Below are positions 26,063-35,801 of a stretch of 64,000 nucleotides of DNA, in pieces. Under the pieces are notes generated by a model. The model searched no databases. It saw only the letters and a program-made list of their open reading frames with translations, and was not told where the DNA came from. The stretch is from Oscillospiraceae bacterium (GTDB lineage Bacteria; Bacillota; Clostridia; Oscillospirales; Ruminococcaceae). Position numbers and translations under genes: made by a program. Position 1 is the first letter of the stretch; the number at the start of each line of letters is the position of its first letter. The stretch is from NCBI GenBank assembly GCA_020054675.1, contig JAIHAL010000001.1, forward strand, positions 248,001 to 312,000. Reading direction: 5' to 3'.

Positions 26063-26650
26063 TTAATCCTCATTTGAAACTTCCTCAATTATTCTGCGAA
26101 GCTCATAAACGCCCTCACCTGTCACTGAAGAAAATTCTATCATTTTAATTTGCTCCGAATACGGTATCTCTTTTTTAAAATTTTCAAGCCTCTCACGTCT
26201 TGCAGAAGACGAAAGCTTGTCGGCTTTTGTTAAAACCACAATAAACGGCATCTGGTTTTGAATAAGAAAATCAATCATAAGCAAATCATCTTCCGTCGGG
26301 GGATGCCTCATATCAATAAGCTGAAGGACAAGCGCTATGTTCCTTTCCGACATAAGGTAACCGTCTATCAGTTCCGACCAGCGTTTTTTTTCAGTCTTTG
26401 ATACCTTTGCATAACCATATCCGGGAAGGTCGACAAAGTAAATCCCGTCAACACTAAAAAAATTTATGGTTGCAGTTTTTCCCGGAACTGATGAAACCCG
26501 CGCCAAAGACTTTCTGTTTAAAATTTTATTTATTAAAGATGACTTGCCAACATTTGACCTCCCGGCAAAGGCTATTTCAAGCCTTTGCTGAGGAGGTATC
26601 TGAGAAAAATTCCCGTATGAAGCGGCAAATTCAGCCTTGTTGAAATTCAT
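26063..26650 (-). CDS. engB: Ribosome biogenesis GTP-binding protein YsxC/EngB
   Basis: TRAFAC GTPase required for 50S subunit assembly. The 195 residues have G1 GRSNVGKSSLIN, G2 near SSVPGKTATINFF, G3 VDLPGYGYAKVS and G4 VVLTKADKLS. Start ATG has AGAGG. It lies immediately after lon, the same lon-ysxC order as in B. subtilis. Confidence 0.96.
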   Translation of the reverse strand: MNFNKAEFAASYGNFSQIPPQQRLEIAFAGRSNVGKSSLINKILNRKSLARVSSVPGKTATINFFSVDGIYFVDLPGYGYAKVSKTEKKRWSELIDGYLMSERNIALVLQLIDMRHPPTEDDLLMIDFLIQNQMPFIVVLTKADKLSSSARRERLENFKKEIPYSEQIKMIEFSSVTGEGVYELRRIIEEVSNED

Positions 26651-26661
26651 AAAAAACCTCT

Positions 26662-29073
26662 TTACGAATGTATTTGTATTCCCTGTCTTTCATCCGGCGG
26701 AATTGAAAGTATCATTTCCTTTGAATTTTCATTTTTATCAAAGGCAAGAGCCGTATCAAGCACTTCGGAAAGATTTTCTGCACATACAAAATTTATGCTT
26801 GATTTTACCGTATCGTCAACTTCTTCAAGGTCGGCCTTATTAAGTTTTGGAATAATCACTGTTTTTATTCCTGCCTTATAAGCAGCCATGGTTTTTTCTT
26901 TAAGCCCGCCTATCGGCAAAACTTTTCCGTGAAGTGTGATTTCTCCCGTCATTGCAACATCTTTTCTAACAGGAATTCCCGAAAGCGCTGAAACCAATGA
27001 AGTTACAAGCGTCACGCCTGCGGATGGTCCGTCTTTTGGCACTGCACCCTCGGGAGCATGTATATGGATATCCTTTTCCTTATAAAAATCTTTGTTTATT
27101 GAATATTTATCAGCAACCGAACGCACATAGCTTACTGCTATCTTTGCACTTTCCTTCATGACTTCGCCAAGGCTTCCGGTAAGTTCAATGCTTCCCTTTC
27201 CGTCAAGTATTAAAACTTCAAGCGGCATTAAAACTCCGCCTACGGATGTCCATGCAAGGCCGTTTGCTATTCCGACTTCGTTTTTATCGCTTAAAAGGTC
27301 AGGAAGATATTTTTTAGGGCCAAGATATTTTTCTATGTTTTCAGCGGTAAAAATAACTTTCTTTTTATTTTCTTCAACTATTTCCTTTGCGGCCTTTCTG
27401 CAAAGAGAAGAAACCTCACGTTCAAGATTTCTCACACCGGCTTCTTTTGTGTAGCCGTCAATAAGTTCATAAATGCAATCGTCGGTAATTTTTACATTTG
27501 AAGCTTTAAGCCCGTTTTTCTTAATTTGTTTTGGAATCAAATGCTCCTTGGCAATATGAAATTTTTCTTCCCTTGTATAGCTGTTAAGTTCAATTACTTC
27601 CATTCTGTCAAGAAGCGGAGGGTCTATGGTTTGAGTTGTGTTTGCAGTCGTTACAAACATTACTTTGCTCAAATCAAAAGGCACTTCTATGTAATGGTCA
27701 CGGAACTCAACATTTTGCTCGCTGTCAAGCACTTCAAGCATTGCCGACGATGGGTCGCCGCGGAAGTCATTTCCCATTTTGTCTATCTCATCAAGCAATA
27801 TAAGCGGATTATTTGTGCCGGCAGTTTTTAAAGCCGTTATAATTCTTCCGGGCATCGAGCCTATATAAGTTTTTCTATGGCCTCTTATATCGGATTCATC
27901 CTTTATTCCGCCAAGCGAAATCCTTGCGTATTTTCTGCCGAGAGATTTTGCAATAGACCTTCCTATTGAGGTTTTTCCGACACCGGGAGGTCCCACAAGG
28001 CAAATGATTTGTCCCTTTATATCAGGTGAAAGTTCCCTTACAGCAATGGTTTCAAGAATTCTTTCCTTTACCTTTTTAAGTCCGTAATGGTCCTTATCAA
28101 GAATAGCCTTTGCTTTTTTTATGTCTGCGCGTTCTTTTGAGGATGTATTCCATGGCAATTCAAGGCAGGTATCAAGATAATTCCTTATTACAAAAGCCTC
28201 CTGTGAAGCAGGCGACATTTTTAAAAGCCTTTCCGCCTCTTTTATAAGCTTTGATGAAACTTCTTCCGGAAGCTTTAATGCTTCTATTCTTTCAATGTAA
28301 TTATATGCTTCATCCTGCAAAGTATCGTCTTCGCCAAGCTGGCTGGAAATAGCTTTAAGCTGTTCTCTCAAATAATAATCTCTTTGACCCTTATCAATCT
28401 GTTCCCTTACTTGTTCCTGTATCTGACGTTCGATTGCAAGTATTTCAACCTCACGGGAAAGCATTGCCACCAAAAGGCTAAGCTTTGATACGATATTCGG
28501 CGATTCAAGAAGCTGCTGTTTGTCTTCTGCCTGCATTGCAACATTAAAAACAATGTTTTCAAAAAGCTTATACGGATCATCCTGATTCATTATAGATGAT
28601 ATAAGCTCCTTAGGCATTTTAGGCATATTGTAGCAATACTGCTCAAAAATATCCTTTATGGATCTCATCAGTGCCGTAACTTCAACTTCGTCAATTTTTG
28701 CTTTTGCATAAGCCGGAAGTTTCTTTACTTCCGCAATAAAATAAGGGTCCTGTGAAACAATATCAACAAGCTTTGCCTTGTAAAGTCCTTCAACAAGAAC
28801 TCTTGTGACATTGTCCGGTGTTCTCAAAACCTGACGTATTTCAGAAACCACGCCAACCGAATATAAATCCTTTTTTTCCGGATTATCAACCGAAATATCC
28901 TTTTGCGTTACAAGAAATATTTTTCTATCCGTCGAAAGGGCTGCCTTTAAAGCTTCGTTTGATTTTTCCCTCGCGACGTCAAAATGCATTACAATATTCG
29001 GAAAAACAACAAGTCCGCGCATTGCAAGAGCCGGCATCATGTTGTTTTGTGTAACTTTTATCTTTTCGCTCAT
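26662..29073 (-). CDS. lon: ATP-dependent Lon protease
   Basis: AAA+ serine protease that removes damaged and regulatory proteins. The 803 residues comprise the N-domain (about 12-205), a coiled coil, and an ATPase with Walker A LVGPPGVGKTSIGR and Walker B PLILLDEIDKMG. The protease domain has catalytic Ser in PKDGPSAGVTL and Lys in GGLKEKTMAAY. Start ATG 29073 is supported by AAGGAAGG; the frame's earlier TTG is not. SigA promoter at 29174-29202. I saw no CtsR or HrcA/CIRCE operator in the 100-base leader. Confidence 0.97.
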   Translation of the reverse strand: MSEKIKVTQNNMMPALAMRGLVVFPNIVMHFDVAREKSNEALKAALSTDRKIFLVTQKDISVDNPEKKDLYSVGVVSEIRQVLRTPDNVTRVLVEGLYKAKLVDIVSQDPYFIAEVKKLPAYAKAKIDEVEVTALMRSIKDIFEQYCYNMPKMPKELISSIMNQDDPYKLFENIVFNVAMQAEDKQQLLESPNIVSKLSLLVAMLSREVEILAIERQIQEQVREQIDKGQRDYYLREQLKAISSQLGEDDTLQDEAYNYIERIEALKLPEEVSSKLIKEAERLLKMSPASQEAFVIRNYLDTCLELPWNTSSKERADIKKAKAILDKDHYGLKKVKERILETIAVRELSPDIKGQIICLVGPPGVGKTSIGRSIAKSLGRKYARISLGGIKDESDIRGHRKTYIGSMPGRIITALKTAGTNNPLILLDEIDKMGNDFRGDPSSAMLEVLDSEQNVEFRDHYIEVPFDLSKVMFVTTANTTQTIDPPLLDRMEVIELNSYTREEKFHIAKEHLIPKQIKKNGLKASNVKITDDCIYELIDGYTKEAGVRNLEREVSSLCRKAAKEIVEENKKKVIFTAENIEKYLGPKKYLPDLLSDKNEVGIANGLAWTSVGGVLMPLEVLILDGKGSIELTGSLGEVMKESAKIAVSYVRSVADKYSINKDFYKEKDIHIHAPEGAVPKDGPSAGVTLVTSLVSALSGIPVRKDVAMTGEITLHGKVLPIGGLKEKTMAAYKAGIKTVIIPKLNKADLEEVDDTVKSSINFVCAENLSEVLDTALAFDKNENSKEMILSIPPDERQGIQIHS

Positions 29074-29173
29074 TTTCAATCCTTCCTTTCCATTTGGAAA
29101 TTAAAAGCGTTAAAACATAAATATATAAAAATTAACAAATAATCAAACCTTGCCTTATATACCATGCAACTCT

Positions 29174-29202
29174 ATTATAAAATAAAAACGTAAATAATGC
29201 AA
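29174..29202 (-). promoter_or_regulatory. SigA-type promoter of lon
   Basis: Minus strand: TTGCAT (29197-29202), 17 bases, TATAAT (29174-29179). It is placed after the clpX terminator, giving a leader of about 95 bases with no obvious hairpin or heat-shock operator. Confidence 0.75.
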
Positions 29203-29234
29203 GAAACATTTTTGAGCAATTTTAATGGATATAA

Positions 29235-29265
29235 AAAACCTCCTAAGAAAATCTTAAGAGGTTTT
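29235..29265 (-). terminator. Intrinsic terminator of tig-clpP-clpX
   Basis: Stem of 13 pairs with one internal mismatch (29235-29248 with 29252-29265; core AAAACCTC/GAGGTTTT) and a three-base loop. TTTTTTATA follows on the minus strand. It separates clpX from lon. Confidence 0.88.
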
Positions 29266-29272
29266 AAAAAAA

Positions 29273-30565
29273 TTACGCAAAATTTTGCTGTTTTTTTACA
29301 GTTTTCTTCTTACCGCGTTCAATAATCGGTGGAGCATTTTCCAAAACACATTCTTTATTTACGATGATTTTATTTACATCGCTTTCAGAAGGAGCTGTAA
29401 ACATAACGTTCATCAAAATTCCCTCAACTATTGCGCGCAATCCTCTTGCTCCAGTTTTTTGAGCAATGGTCTTTTTAGCTATTTCTCTCAAAGCATCCTC
29501 TTCGATAACAAGTTCGATTCCGTCATACTCAAAAAGCTTTGCATATTGCTTTGTAAGAGCATTTTTAGGCTCAACAAGTATTTTTACAAGAGCATCCTCA
29601 TCAAGCTCATCAAGAACGGTTATAATCGGAAGACGGCCTATAAGCTCCGGAAGCATTCCAAACTTAACCAAATCCTGCGGGATAACCTTTCTGAATATGT
29701 TATCCTTTTCGTGGCCCTTTGATTTAAGTTCGGAGCCAAAGCCAAGGCTTGAAGAATCAGTGCGCTTTTTTATTGCATTTTCAAGTCCGTCAAATGCTCC
29801 GCCGCAAATAAAGAGGATGTTTTTTGTATCTATCTGGATAAATTCCTGATTAGGATGCTTCCTTCCTCCCTGCGGGGGAACATTGGAAACCGTGCCTTCA
29901 ATAATTTTTAAAAGCGCCTGCTGAACGCCTTCGCCGCTTACATCCCTTGTTATTGAAGTATTTTCGGATTTCCTTGCTATCTTGTCAATTTCATCAATGT
30001 AAATTATACCACGCTGTGCAGCTTCAATATTGTAATCAGCGGCTTGAATAAGCCTTAAAAGCACATTTTCAACATCGTCGCCGACATATCCGGCCTCAGT
30101 AAGCGTTGTTGCATCTGCAATGGCAAAAGGCACATCAAGAATTTTAGCAAGAGTCTGCGCAAGATAAGTTTTTCCCACGCCGGTAGGACCCAAAAGAAGA
30201 ACATTGCTTTTTTGGATTTCCACTTCACTGTCAGATTCGGATTGGCTAAGAATTCTTTTGTAATGATTATAAACCGAAACCGAAAGCGAAATTTTAGCGC
30301 TTTCCTGTCCGATTACATATTCATCAAGTATCGCCTTTATTTCAGCAGGCTTAATAAGCTTAAACTGTGAGGAAGCGCCTGTACGCTGTCTTTTCCTTGA
30401 AGTACTGTTGACGTAAGAAATCGGGTCGTTTTTTATCAGCAATTCATAGCAATAAATTACGCATTCATCGCAAATATTTGCAGTACCCGCCGAAAAAAGA
30501 TTCCTTACCTTGCTTTCGCTTTTGCCGCAAAAGCTGCATCTTTTATATTCATTATCCACAGCCAT
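29273..30565 (-). CDS. clpX: ATP-dependent Clp protease, ATP-binding subunit ClpX
   Basis: Unfoldase that feeds tagged proteins to ClpP. The 430 residues begin with a zinc-binding domain ([12 protein letters not shown], then CDECVIYC). The AAA+ module has Walker [15 protein letters not shown], Walker [12 protein letters not shown], and sensor 2 in [11 protein letters not shown]. ClpP-docking is expected at an IGF loop near residue 270; here the corresponding region reads SSLGFGSE, so LGF replaces IGF as in many Clostridia. Third gene of tig-clpP-clpX. Confidence 0.97.
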   Translation of the reverse strand: MAVDNEYKRCSFCGKSESKVRNLFSAGTANICDECVIYCYELLIKNDPISYVNSTSRKRQRTGASSQFKLIKPAEIKAILDEYVIGQESAKISLSVSVYNHYKRILSQSESDSEVEIQKSNVLLLGPTGVGKTYLAQTLAKILDVPFAIADATTLTEAGYVGDDVENVLLRLIQAADYNIEAAQRGIIYIDEIDKIARKSENTSITRDVSGEGVQQALLKIIEGTVSNVPPQGGRKHPNQEFIQIDTKNILFICGGAFDGLENAIKKRTDSSSLGFGSELKSKGHEKDNIFRKVIPQDLVKFGMLPELIGRLPIITVLDELDEDALVKILVEPKNALTKQYAKLFEYDGIELVIEEDALREIAKKTIAQKTGARGLRAIVEGILMNVMFTAPSESDVNKIIVNKECVLENAPPIIERGKKKTVKKQQNFA

Positions 30566-30577
30566 TGAACACCATTC

Positions 30578-31162
30578 CTATCGCTTTGTAATAACCTTAT
30601 CAATCAACCCGTATTCAACGGCTTCATATGCCGACATAAAGTTATCCCTTTCGGTATCTCTTTCAATGACTTCAATAGGCTTTCCTGTATTTTCAGAAAG
30701 CATCCTGTTGAGGTTTCTCTTCATTTTCAAGAGCCATTCAGCCTGAATTTGAAGGTCCGTAACCTGTCCCCTTGTTCCTCCGCCGGAGGGTTGATGAATC
30801 ATGATTTCGCTGTTGGGAAGTGCAAAACGTTTGCCCTTTGCTCCCGACGAAAGCAGGAATGCACCCATTGAAGCGGCCATGCCAAGGCAAATTGTAGACA
30901 CATCGCATTTTATATACTGCATAGTGTCATAAATTGCAAGACCCGCAGTAACAGAACCTCCGGGACTGTTTATATACAAATTAATGTCCTTATCGGGATC
31001 CTGTCCTTCAAGATACAAAAGCTGAGCTACAACAAGGCTTGCAGTAGTATCGTTAACCTCATCACAAAGCATTATTATACGGTCATTTAAAAGACGCGAA
31101 TAAATGTCATAAGAACGTTCGCCCCTGTTTGTCTGCTCAACAACCATTGGCACCAGACTCAT
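30578..31162 (-). CDS. clpP: ATP-dependent Clp protease, proteolytic subunit ClpP
   Basis: Tetradecameric serine protease, 194 residues from ATG 31162, chosen for the AGGGGGT ribosome site and the family start [11 protein letters not shown]. Catalytic triad: Ser in [12 protein letters not shown], His in [10 protein letters not shown], Asp in [11 protein letters not shown]. Works with ClpX, encoded 12 bases downstream; the chaperone trigger factor is upstream. This cluster couples folding of nascent chains to proteolysis. Confidence 0.97.
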   Translation of the reverse strand: MSLVPMVVEQTNRGERSYDIYSRLLNDRIIMLCDEVNDTTASLVVAQLLYLEGQDPDKDINLYINSPGGSVTAGLAIYDTMQYIKCDVSTICLGMAASMGAFLLSSGAKGKRFALPNSEIMIHQPSGGGTRGQVTDLQIQAEWLLKMKRNLNRMLSENTGKPIEVIERDTERDNFMSAYEAVEYGLIDKVITKR

Positions 31163-31203
31163 TTTAAAACCCCCTTGCAAAAGCATATTTAAAATTCAAA
31201 AAA

Positions 31204-32487
31204 TTATTCTGAAATCTTTGCGGAAGAGCGCACGATTTCAGCAGCCTTTCCGACTGCGATATCAAGCCTGAAATCTTCAGGATGAACAATTTGCTTAACT
31301 CTTTCGAGTTCCATCTTGTGAGCATCAGCAAGCTTTTTAAATTCTTCTTCAAGCTCTTCGTCAGAAACAGCAACGTTTTCAAGTTTTGCTATCTTTTCAA
31401 GAGCAAGTCTCAATGTAACCTCATTTTTTGCGCGTTCTTCAAAAGTCTTTTTAAACGCATCCAAAGACATTCCCATGTATTGGAGGTACAAATCAAGCTT
31501 TATTCCTTGTGCAGAAAGACGGTAAGCAAAATCGTTAACCATTTCATTTATTCTGTTGTCAAACATAACCTGCGGAATTTCAGCAGAAGTATTTGCAATA
31601 ACCGTTTCAAAAATTTTGTCCTCAACTTCACTTTCAGCTTTTTTAACTGCATTTTCTTCAAGCTTTTTCCTTATGTCATCTTTAAGTTCAGCGAGAGTTT
31701 CAAATTCTGTCAAATCCTTGACAAATTCATCATCAAGCGCAGGAAGTTCCTTTGCCTTTATCTCATGAAGCTTTATCTTAAATACAGCAGGCTTTCCTGC
31801 AATTTCTTTCATTTGATAATTTTCAGGGAAAGTTACATTTATTTCAAACTCTTCGCCTGCATTATGGCCTATAATCTGGTCTTCAAATCCGGGAATGAAT
31901 TGGCCTGAACCTAATGTCAATTCAAAGTTTTCAGCGCTTCCGCCTTCAAATGCAACACCGTCAATAAAGCCTTCGAAGTCAAAAACAACATCGTCGCCGG
32001 ACTGTGCAGTCCTGCCTTCAACAGTAACAAGTCTTGCGCCCTTTTCCCTTATTTTTTCAACTTGGGCATCAACATCTGCATCAGTTACAGCATTGACAAC
32101 TTTTTTAACTTCTATTCCTTTATAATCCTTAACCTCAACTTCAGGCTTTACAATGCAAGTAGCCTTGAAGAGCACTCCGGTTCCCTTATCAACCGAAACA
32201 ACTTCTATTTCAGGCCTGTCAACAATGTCAAGATTAGACTCTGTTACAGCCTTCGCGGTTTCAACAGGAACAATAGCATTTATAGCATCCTCGTAAAAAG
32301 CGCCCTCGCCATAAAGCTTTTCTATCATTTTCCTTGGAGCTTTTCCTTTTCTGAATCCGGGGATAGAAATATTATTCTTTGCTTTCATATAAGCTGCCTG
32401 AACAGCTTTTTCAAAAGCCTCGGCATCAATTTCGATTTCTAAAACAATCTTATTTGTTTCAACTTTATTACTTGATTTCAAACCCAT
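31204..32487 (-). CDS. tig: Trigger factor (ribosome-associated chaperone and prolyl isomerase)
   Basis: Binds nascent chains at the exit tunnel. The 427 residues show the ribosome-binding domain with the signature loop ISIPGFRKGKAPRKM. The FKBP-like PPIase domain is at about 155-240 (SGDDVVFDFEGFIDG, LGSGQFIPGFEDQI), followed by the C-terminal arm domain. ATG 32487 has GGAGG eight bases upstream; the frame's earlier start is before the ribosome site. First gene of the Clp cluster. Confidence 0.97.
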   Translation of the reverse strand: MGLKSSNKVETNKIVLEIEIDAEAFEKAVQAAYMKAKNNISIPGFRKGKAPRKMIEKLYGEGAFYEDAINAIVPVETAKAVTESNLDIVDRPEIEVVSVDKGTGVLFKATCIVKPEVEVKDYKGIEVKKVVNAVTDADVDAQVEKIREKGARLVTVEGRTAQSGDDVVFDFEGFIDGVAFEGGSAENFELTLGSGQFIPGFEDQIIGHNAGEEFEINVTFPENYQMKEIAGKPAVFKIKLHEIKAKELPALDDEFVKDLTEFETLAELKDDIRKKLEENAVKKAESEVEDKIFETVIANTSAEIPQVMFDNRINEMVNDFAYRLSAQGIKLDLYLQYMGMSLDAFKKTFEERAKNEVTLRLALEKIAKLENVAVSDEELEEEFKKLADAHKMELERVKQIVHPEDFRLDIAVGKAAEIVRSSAKISE

Positions 32488-32525
32488 TGCAGCGTCCTCC
32501 ATTTATTTAGCAACATATCCTTATC

Positions 32526-32554
32526 ATTATATCATAAAAATTTTTATCTTTCCA
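32526..32554 (-). promoter_or_regulatory. Candidate SigA-type promoter of tig-clpP-clpX
   Basis: Minus strand: TATAAT (32526-32531) with TGGAAA (32549-32554) 17 bases upstream; the -35 matches four of six. About 40 bases before the tig ATG. The phosphoesterase upstream has no visible terminator, so read-through is also possible. Confidence 0.55.
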
Positions 32555-32586
32555 TACAATTTATAACATTTTACACTTTTAACAAA

Positions 32587-33273
32587 TTAAAATATTTTAA
32601 ATGGCTTAAATTGTAGAAAATCACCTGATATTAAAGTAAACTTTATTCCGTCACGCTCATCATTTATGGCATACGCAGAACTTTTGCCATGAATATGCCC
32701 ATAAAAACATTGCTTTATATTATGCTTGAAAAGCACTTCAAGGATGTTGTAATTGTAATTTCCGGCGTAAATAGGCGGATAATGCAAAAACACAATCGGC
32801 TTCAAGCCTGCTTTTTCAGCGCTTTGTATTGAAACCTCAAGCCTTGCGGCCTCTCTTGCAAGGATCTTTGCATCGGACGGCTCATCGGTTTCATTTATCC
32901 ATCCTCTTGTTCCGCAGATTCCATACTCGCCATATTGATAGTGGTTGTTATGAAGAATATTTAAAGTATCAAGACCATTCGCCTCAAAAAAATCCTCCAT
33001 TTTCTTTTTGGTGTTCCACCAATAATCATGGTTGCCTTTAAGCAGTATCTTTTTCCCGGGAAGAGCATTGACAAACTTAAAATCTTCAAGGGATTCTTCA
33101 AGCGACATCCCCCATGAAAGGTCTCCGGCAAGCACTGCAACATCATTGCTTTTTATATTTTCAAGCCAATTTGCTTTTATCCTGTCAACATAATTTTCCC
33201 ACCCATTAAAAACATCCATAGGTTTTGAGGAGGAAAGTGACAAATGCAAATCACCGATAACATACAGCCCCAA
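32587..33273 (-). CDS. Calcineurin-like metallophosphoesterase
   Basis: Dinuclear metal phosphoesterase, 228 residues, function unassigned. Metal-ligand motifs are all present: GDLHLS (Asp-x-His), LAGDLSWG, LLKGNHDYWW (Asn-His-Asp), LHYPPIY, and YGHIHGKS. TTG start with only a weak ribosome site. It follows thrC by 33 bases. The family includes nucleotide and nucleic acid phosphatases; nothing here narrows it. Confidence 0.85.
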   Translation of the reverse strand: MGLYVIGDLHLSLSSSKPMDVFNGWENYVDRIKANWLENIKSNDVAVLAGDLSWGMSLEESLEDFKFVNALPGKKILLKGNHDYWWNTKKKMEDFFEANGLDTLNILHNNHYQYGEYGICGTRGWINETDEPSDAKILAREAARLEVSIQSAEKAGLKPIVFLHYPPIYAGNYNYNILEVLFKHNIKQCFYGHIHGKSSAYAINDERDGIKFTLISGDFLQFKPFKIF

Positions 33274-33306
33274 TATTTCACCGTCCCTTAATAAACGGAT
33301 TTTTAT

Positions 33307-34800
33307 TCATATACCCAATGCTTTTAAAACAAATTCCTTCATTTCCGATTTGTCAATGGAAGTTTTAAACCTTTCTTCCTTGTTTTTAAGCTCCAAAAGT
33401 TCCTTGGGAACATCAAATCCTGAAAGCTTGTAAAGTCTGTCAACCATTTCGTATTCATCGATTTCAGGAGCTTTTCCCTCAATAGCCTTCAATACGCTTG
33501 CACTAAATTTATAAGGACTCGCGGTTGAGGCAATCAAGGTTTTTGTTGCATCGCCGGTGGATTTCCTGTATTCTTCATAAACCTTTACCGCAACGGCCGT
33601 ATGTGTATCGCAGGTGTAAGAATACTTATCAAAAATATTTTTAATTGTCTCTTCGGTTTCATCATCAGTGCAAAATCCGGCGCTGAAATCGGCTTTAAGC
33701 TTCGCCTTCACATCATCGCTTACTTCATATCTTCCGCTTTGCGCAAGCTCTCCGAACCATTTTTTTATTTGCGCATCATCTTCTCCGCAAAGCATATAAA
33801 GCAGTCTTTCGAGATTGCTTGAAATGAGTATATCCATTGACGGGGAAATTGTGGTTATAAACTTGCGGTTTCTGTCATAAATTCCCGTTTTTATGAAATC
33901 CGTAAGCACGTTGTTTGAATTTGAAGCACATATGAGTTTAGCTACAGGAAGTCCCATTTTTTTTGCATAATATGCCGCAAGAATGTTTCCGAAATTACCT
34001 GTTGGAACAACTATGTTTATTTTTTCGCCAAGCGAGATTTCTTCATTTTTTACAAGTTCGGCATAGCTTGAAATGTAATAAATTATCTGCGGCGCAAGTC
34101 TTCCCCAGTTTATTGAATTTGCGCTTGAAAACATCATAGAATTTTTGTCAAGGAGCTCTTTTATTTCATCGTTAGTAAAAATGCTTTTCACTCCGTTTTG
34201 CGCATCGTCAAAATTGCCCTTGATTGCGCAAACTGCAACATTTCCGCCCTCTTGGGTGGTCATCTGCCTTTTTTGCATAGGACTTACCCCTTGCTCCGGA
34301 TAAAAGACCATTATCTGCGTGCCCGGAACATCCTTAAAGCCTTCAAGAGCCGCTTTTCCAGTATCCCCGGAAGTAGCAACCAAAATTACGATTTTCTTAT
34401 CGCAATTTATTTTTTTAACCGAAGTCGTCAGCAAAAACGGCAGAATTTGCAAAGCCATATCTTTAAAAGCGCAAGTAGGCCCATGCCAAAGTTCAAGCAT
34501 ATATGTCCCGTCAAAAAGATGGGATATTTCAACGATATTTTCACTGGAAAATTTTTGTAAGTTATATGCGTTTTCAGTGCAATATCTTATTTCCACCTCG
34601 GAAAAATCAGTAAGATATTTTGAAAAAATATAAGCCGCCCTGTCGCTGTATTTCATTGCGCCTAATTTGGCAATTTCATCAAGCGAAATAGAAGGAATTT
34701 CCGACGGCACAAAAAGCCCTCCATCAACGGAAATGCCCTGTGCTATTGCCTGTGCCGAAGTAACCTTTAAATTGCTGTTTCTGGTGCTTTTGTAAAACAT
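33307..34800 (-). CDS. thrC: Threonine synthase
   Basis: PLP enzyme converting O-phosphohomoserine to threonine. The 497 residues begin FYKSTRNSNLKVTSAQAI. The PLP lysine is in ELWHGPTCAFKDMALQ, and the phosphate loop in VATSGDTGKAALEGF. This is the longer (E. coli/yeast-like) class of threonine synthase. ATG 34800 is preferred to the TTG just before it. Homoserine kinase (thrB) is also in the window but 28 kb away, so the pathway genes are dispersed. Confidence 0.95.
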   Translation of the reverse strand: MFYKSTRNSNLKVTSAQAIAQGISVDGGLFVPSEIPSISLDEIAKLGAMKYSDRAAYIFSKYLTDFSEVEIRYCTENAYNLQKFSSENIVEISHLFDGTYMLELWHGPTCAFKDMALQILPFLLTTSVKKINCDKKIVILVATSGDTGKAALEGFKDVPGTQIMVFYPEQGVSPMQKRQMTTQEGGNVAVCAIKGNFDDAQNGVKSIFTNDEIKELLDKNSMMFSSANSINWGRLAPQIIYYISSYAELVKNEEISLGEKINIVVPTGNFGNILAAYYAKKMGLPVAKLICASNSNNVLTDFIKTGIYDRNRKFITTISPSMDILISSNLERLLYMLCGEDDAQIKKWFGELAQSGRYEVSDDVKAKLKADFSAGFCTDDETEETIKNIFDKYSYTCDTHTAVAVKVYEEYRKSTGDATKTLIASTASPYKFSASVLKAIEGKAPEIDEYEMVDRLYKLSGFDVPKELLELKNKEERFKTSIDKSEMKEFVLKALGI

Positions 34801-34829
34801 CAAAATTCATTCCTTTCGTTATTAAAAGG

Positions 34830-35201
34830 CTAAACAATAAAACCTGCCGCCTCAAAAGCATTTTCTATGTAATCTATATTTATTACCTTTCCTTCGTGAA
34901 AAACAGCCAAAGCTGCATCAAACCTCGGCTGCAAGGCGCTTGGATGCTTTAAAAGATATTTTTGCGCCGTTAAAACTATCAGCCTTTGCTTTGACTTTGT
35001 AACGGATTCAAACCCGTTGAGCATTGAATCCGCTTTGCGTGTTTTCACCTCAACAAAAGCTATTATTTCATCAGATTCGGCTATAATATCAATTTCCCCA
35101 CCCCTTACGGTAAAGTTTCTTGAAACGATTTTAAAGCCTTTTCCGGAAAGCAGCCTGCAAACCGCCTCTTCCCCAAGCCTGCCCATTTCTTTCTTATCCA
35201 T
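34830..35201 (-). CDS. YraN family (UPF0102) putative endonuclease
   Basis: A 123-residue protein with the restriction-endonuclease-like core of UPF0102: [15 protein letters not shown], then [20 protein letters not shown] with the Asp and Glu-Val-Lys of the PD-(D/E)xK fold, and [13 protein letters not shown]. Function in the cell is not established. It overlaps the rnhB stop by eight bases; rnhB-yraN is a common pairing. Confidence 0.9.
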   Translation of the reverse strand: MDKKEMGRLGEEAVCRLLSGKGFKIVSRNFTVRGGEIDIIAESDEIIAFVEVKTRKADSMLNGFESVTKSKQRLIVLTAQKYLLKHPSALQPRFDAALAVFHEGKVINIDYIENAFEAAGFIV

Positions 35202-35796
35202 TTTTAAACAGCTTCTTCAAAAATGATTTTCTGTGGATTTCACAAGGCCCGTATTTCAATATTAGCTCCCTGTGCCGTGCCGTACCATATCCTTTATGTT
35301 TTGAAAATTCATATTGAGGATATTTCTCCGCAAGAGTTTTCATATACCTGTCACGGCTTACCTTGGCAAGAATTGATGCTGCTGCAATGCTTGCGGAAAG
35401 AGAATCCCCTTTGATTACCGTTTCCACCGGATATTGCAACGGAGGTTTTTTATTTCCGTCCACAAGTACAAGTCCAAAATCAAGCCCAAGCCCATCCACC
35501 GCTCTTTTCATAGCAAGAAAAGTGGCTTCTAAAATATTAAGGCTCTCTATTTCCTCAACAGATGCGGCAGCAATTGAGTACGCCCTTGCTTTTTCTATTA
35601 TTTCATCAAAAAGCTTTTCTCTTTTTTTGGCAGAAAGCTTTTTACTGTCATTTAAACCGTCAATTGTCACATCTTCATCAAAAACCACTGCCGCGGCATA
35701 TACATCACCGGCAAGCGGGCCTCTGCCGGCCTCATCGACTCCGCAAACCAAGCCGAATTTATCCCTATAATCTTTGTCAAACTCAAACAGCAACAT
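35194..35796 (-). CDS. rnhB: Ribonuclease HII
   Basis: Removes ribonucleotides and RNA-DNA junctions from DNA. The 200 residues include [20 protein letters not shown] with the catalytic Asp-Glu, the second Asp in [11 protein letters not shown], and [13 protein letters not shown] followed by [11 protein letters not shown]. It sits between rbgA and yraN, as is standard in Bacillota. Confidence 0.96.
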   Translation of the reverse strand: MLLFEFDKDYRDKFGLVCGVDEAGRGPLAGDVYAAAVVFDEDVTIDGLNDSKKLSAKKREKLFDEIIEKARAYSIAAASVEEIESLNILEATFLAMKRAVDGLGLDFGLVLVDGNKKPPLQYPVETVIKGDSLSASIAAASILAKVSRDRYMKTLAEKYPQYEFSKHKGYGTARHRELILKYGPCEIHRKSFLKKLFKNG

Positions 35797-35801
35797 CGAA
35801 T

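Noticed and set aside
29080-29175. CtsR or CIRCE heat-shock operators before lon
   Set aside because: No GGTCAAA direct repeat or long CIRCE inverted repeat is present in the leader.
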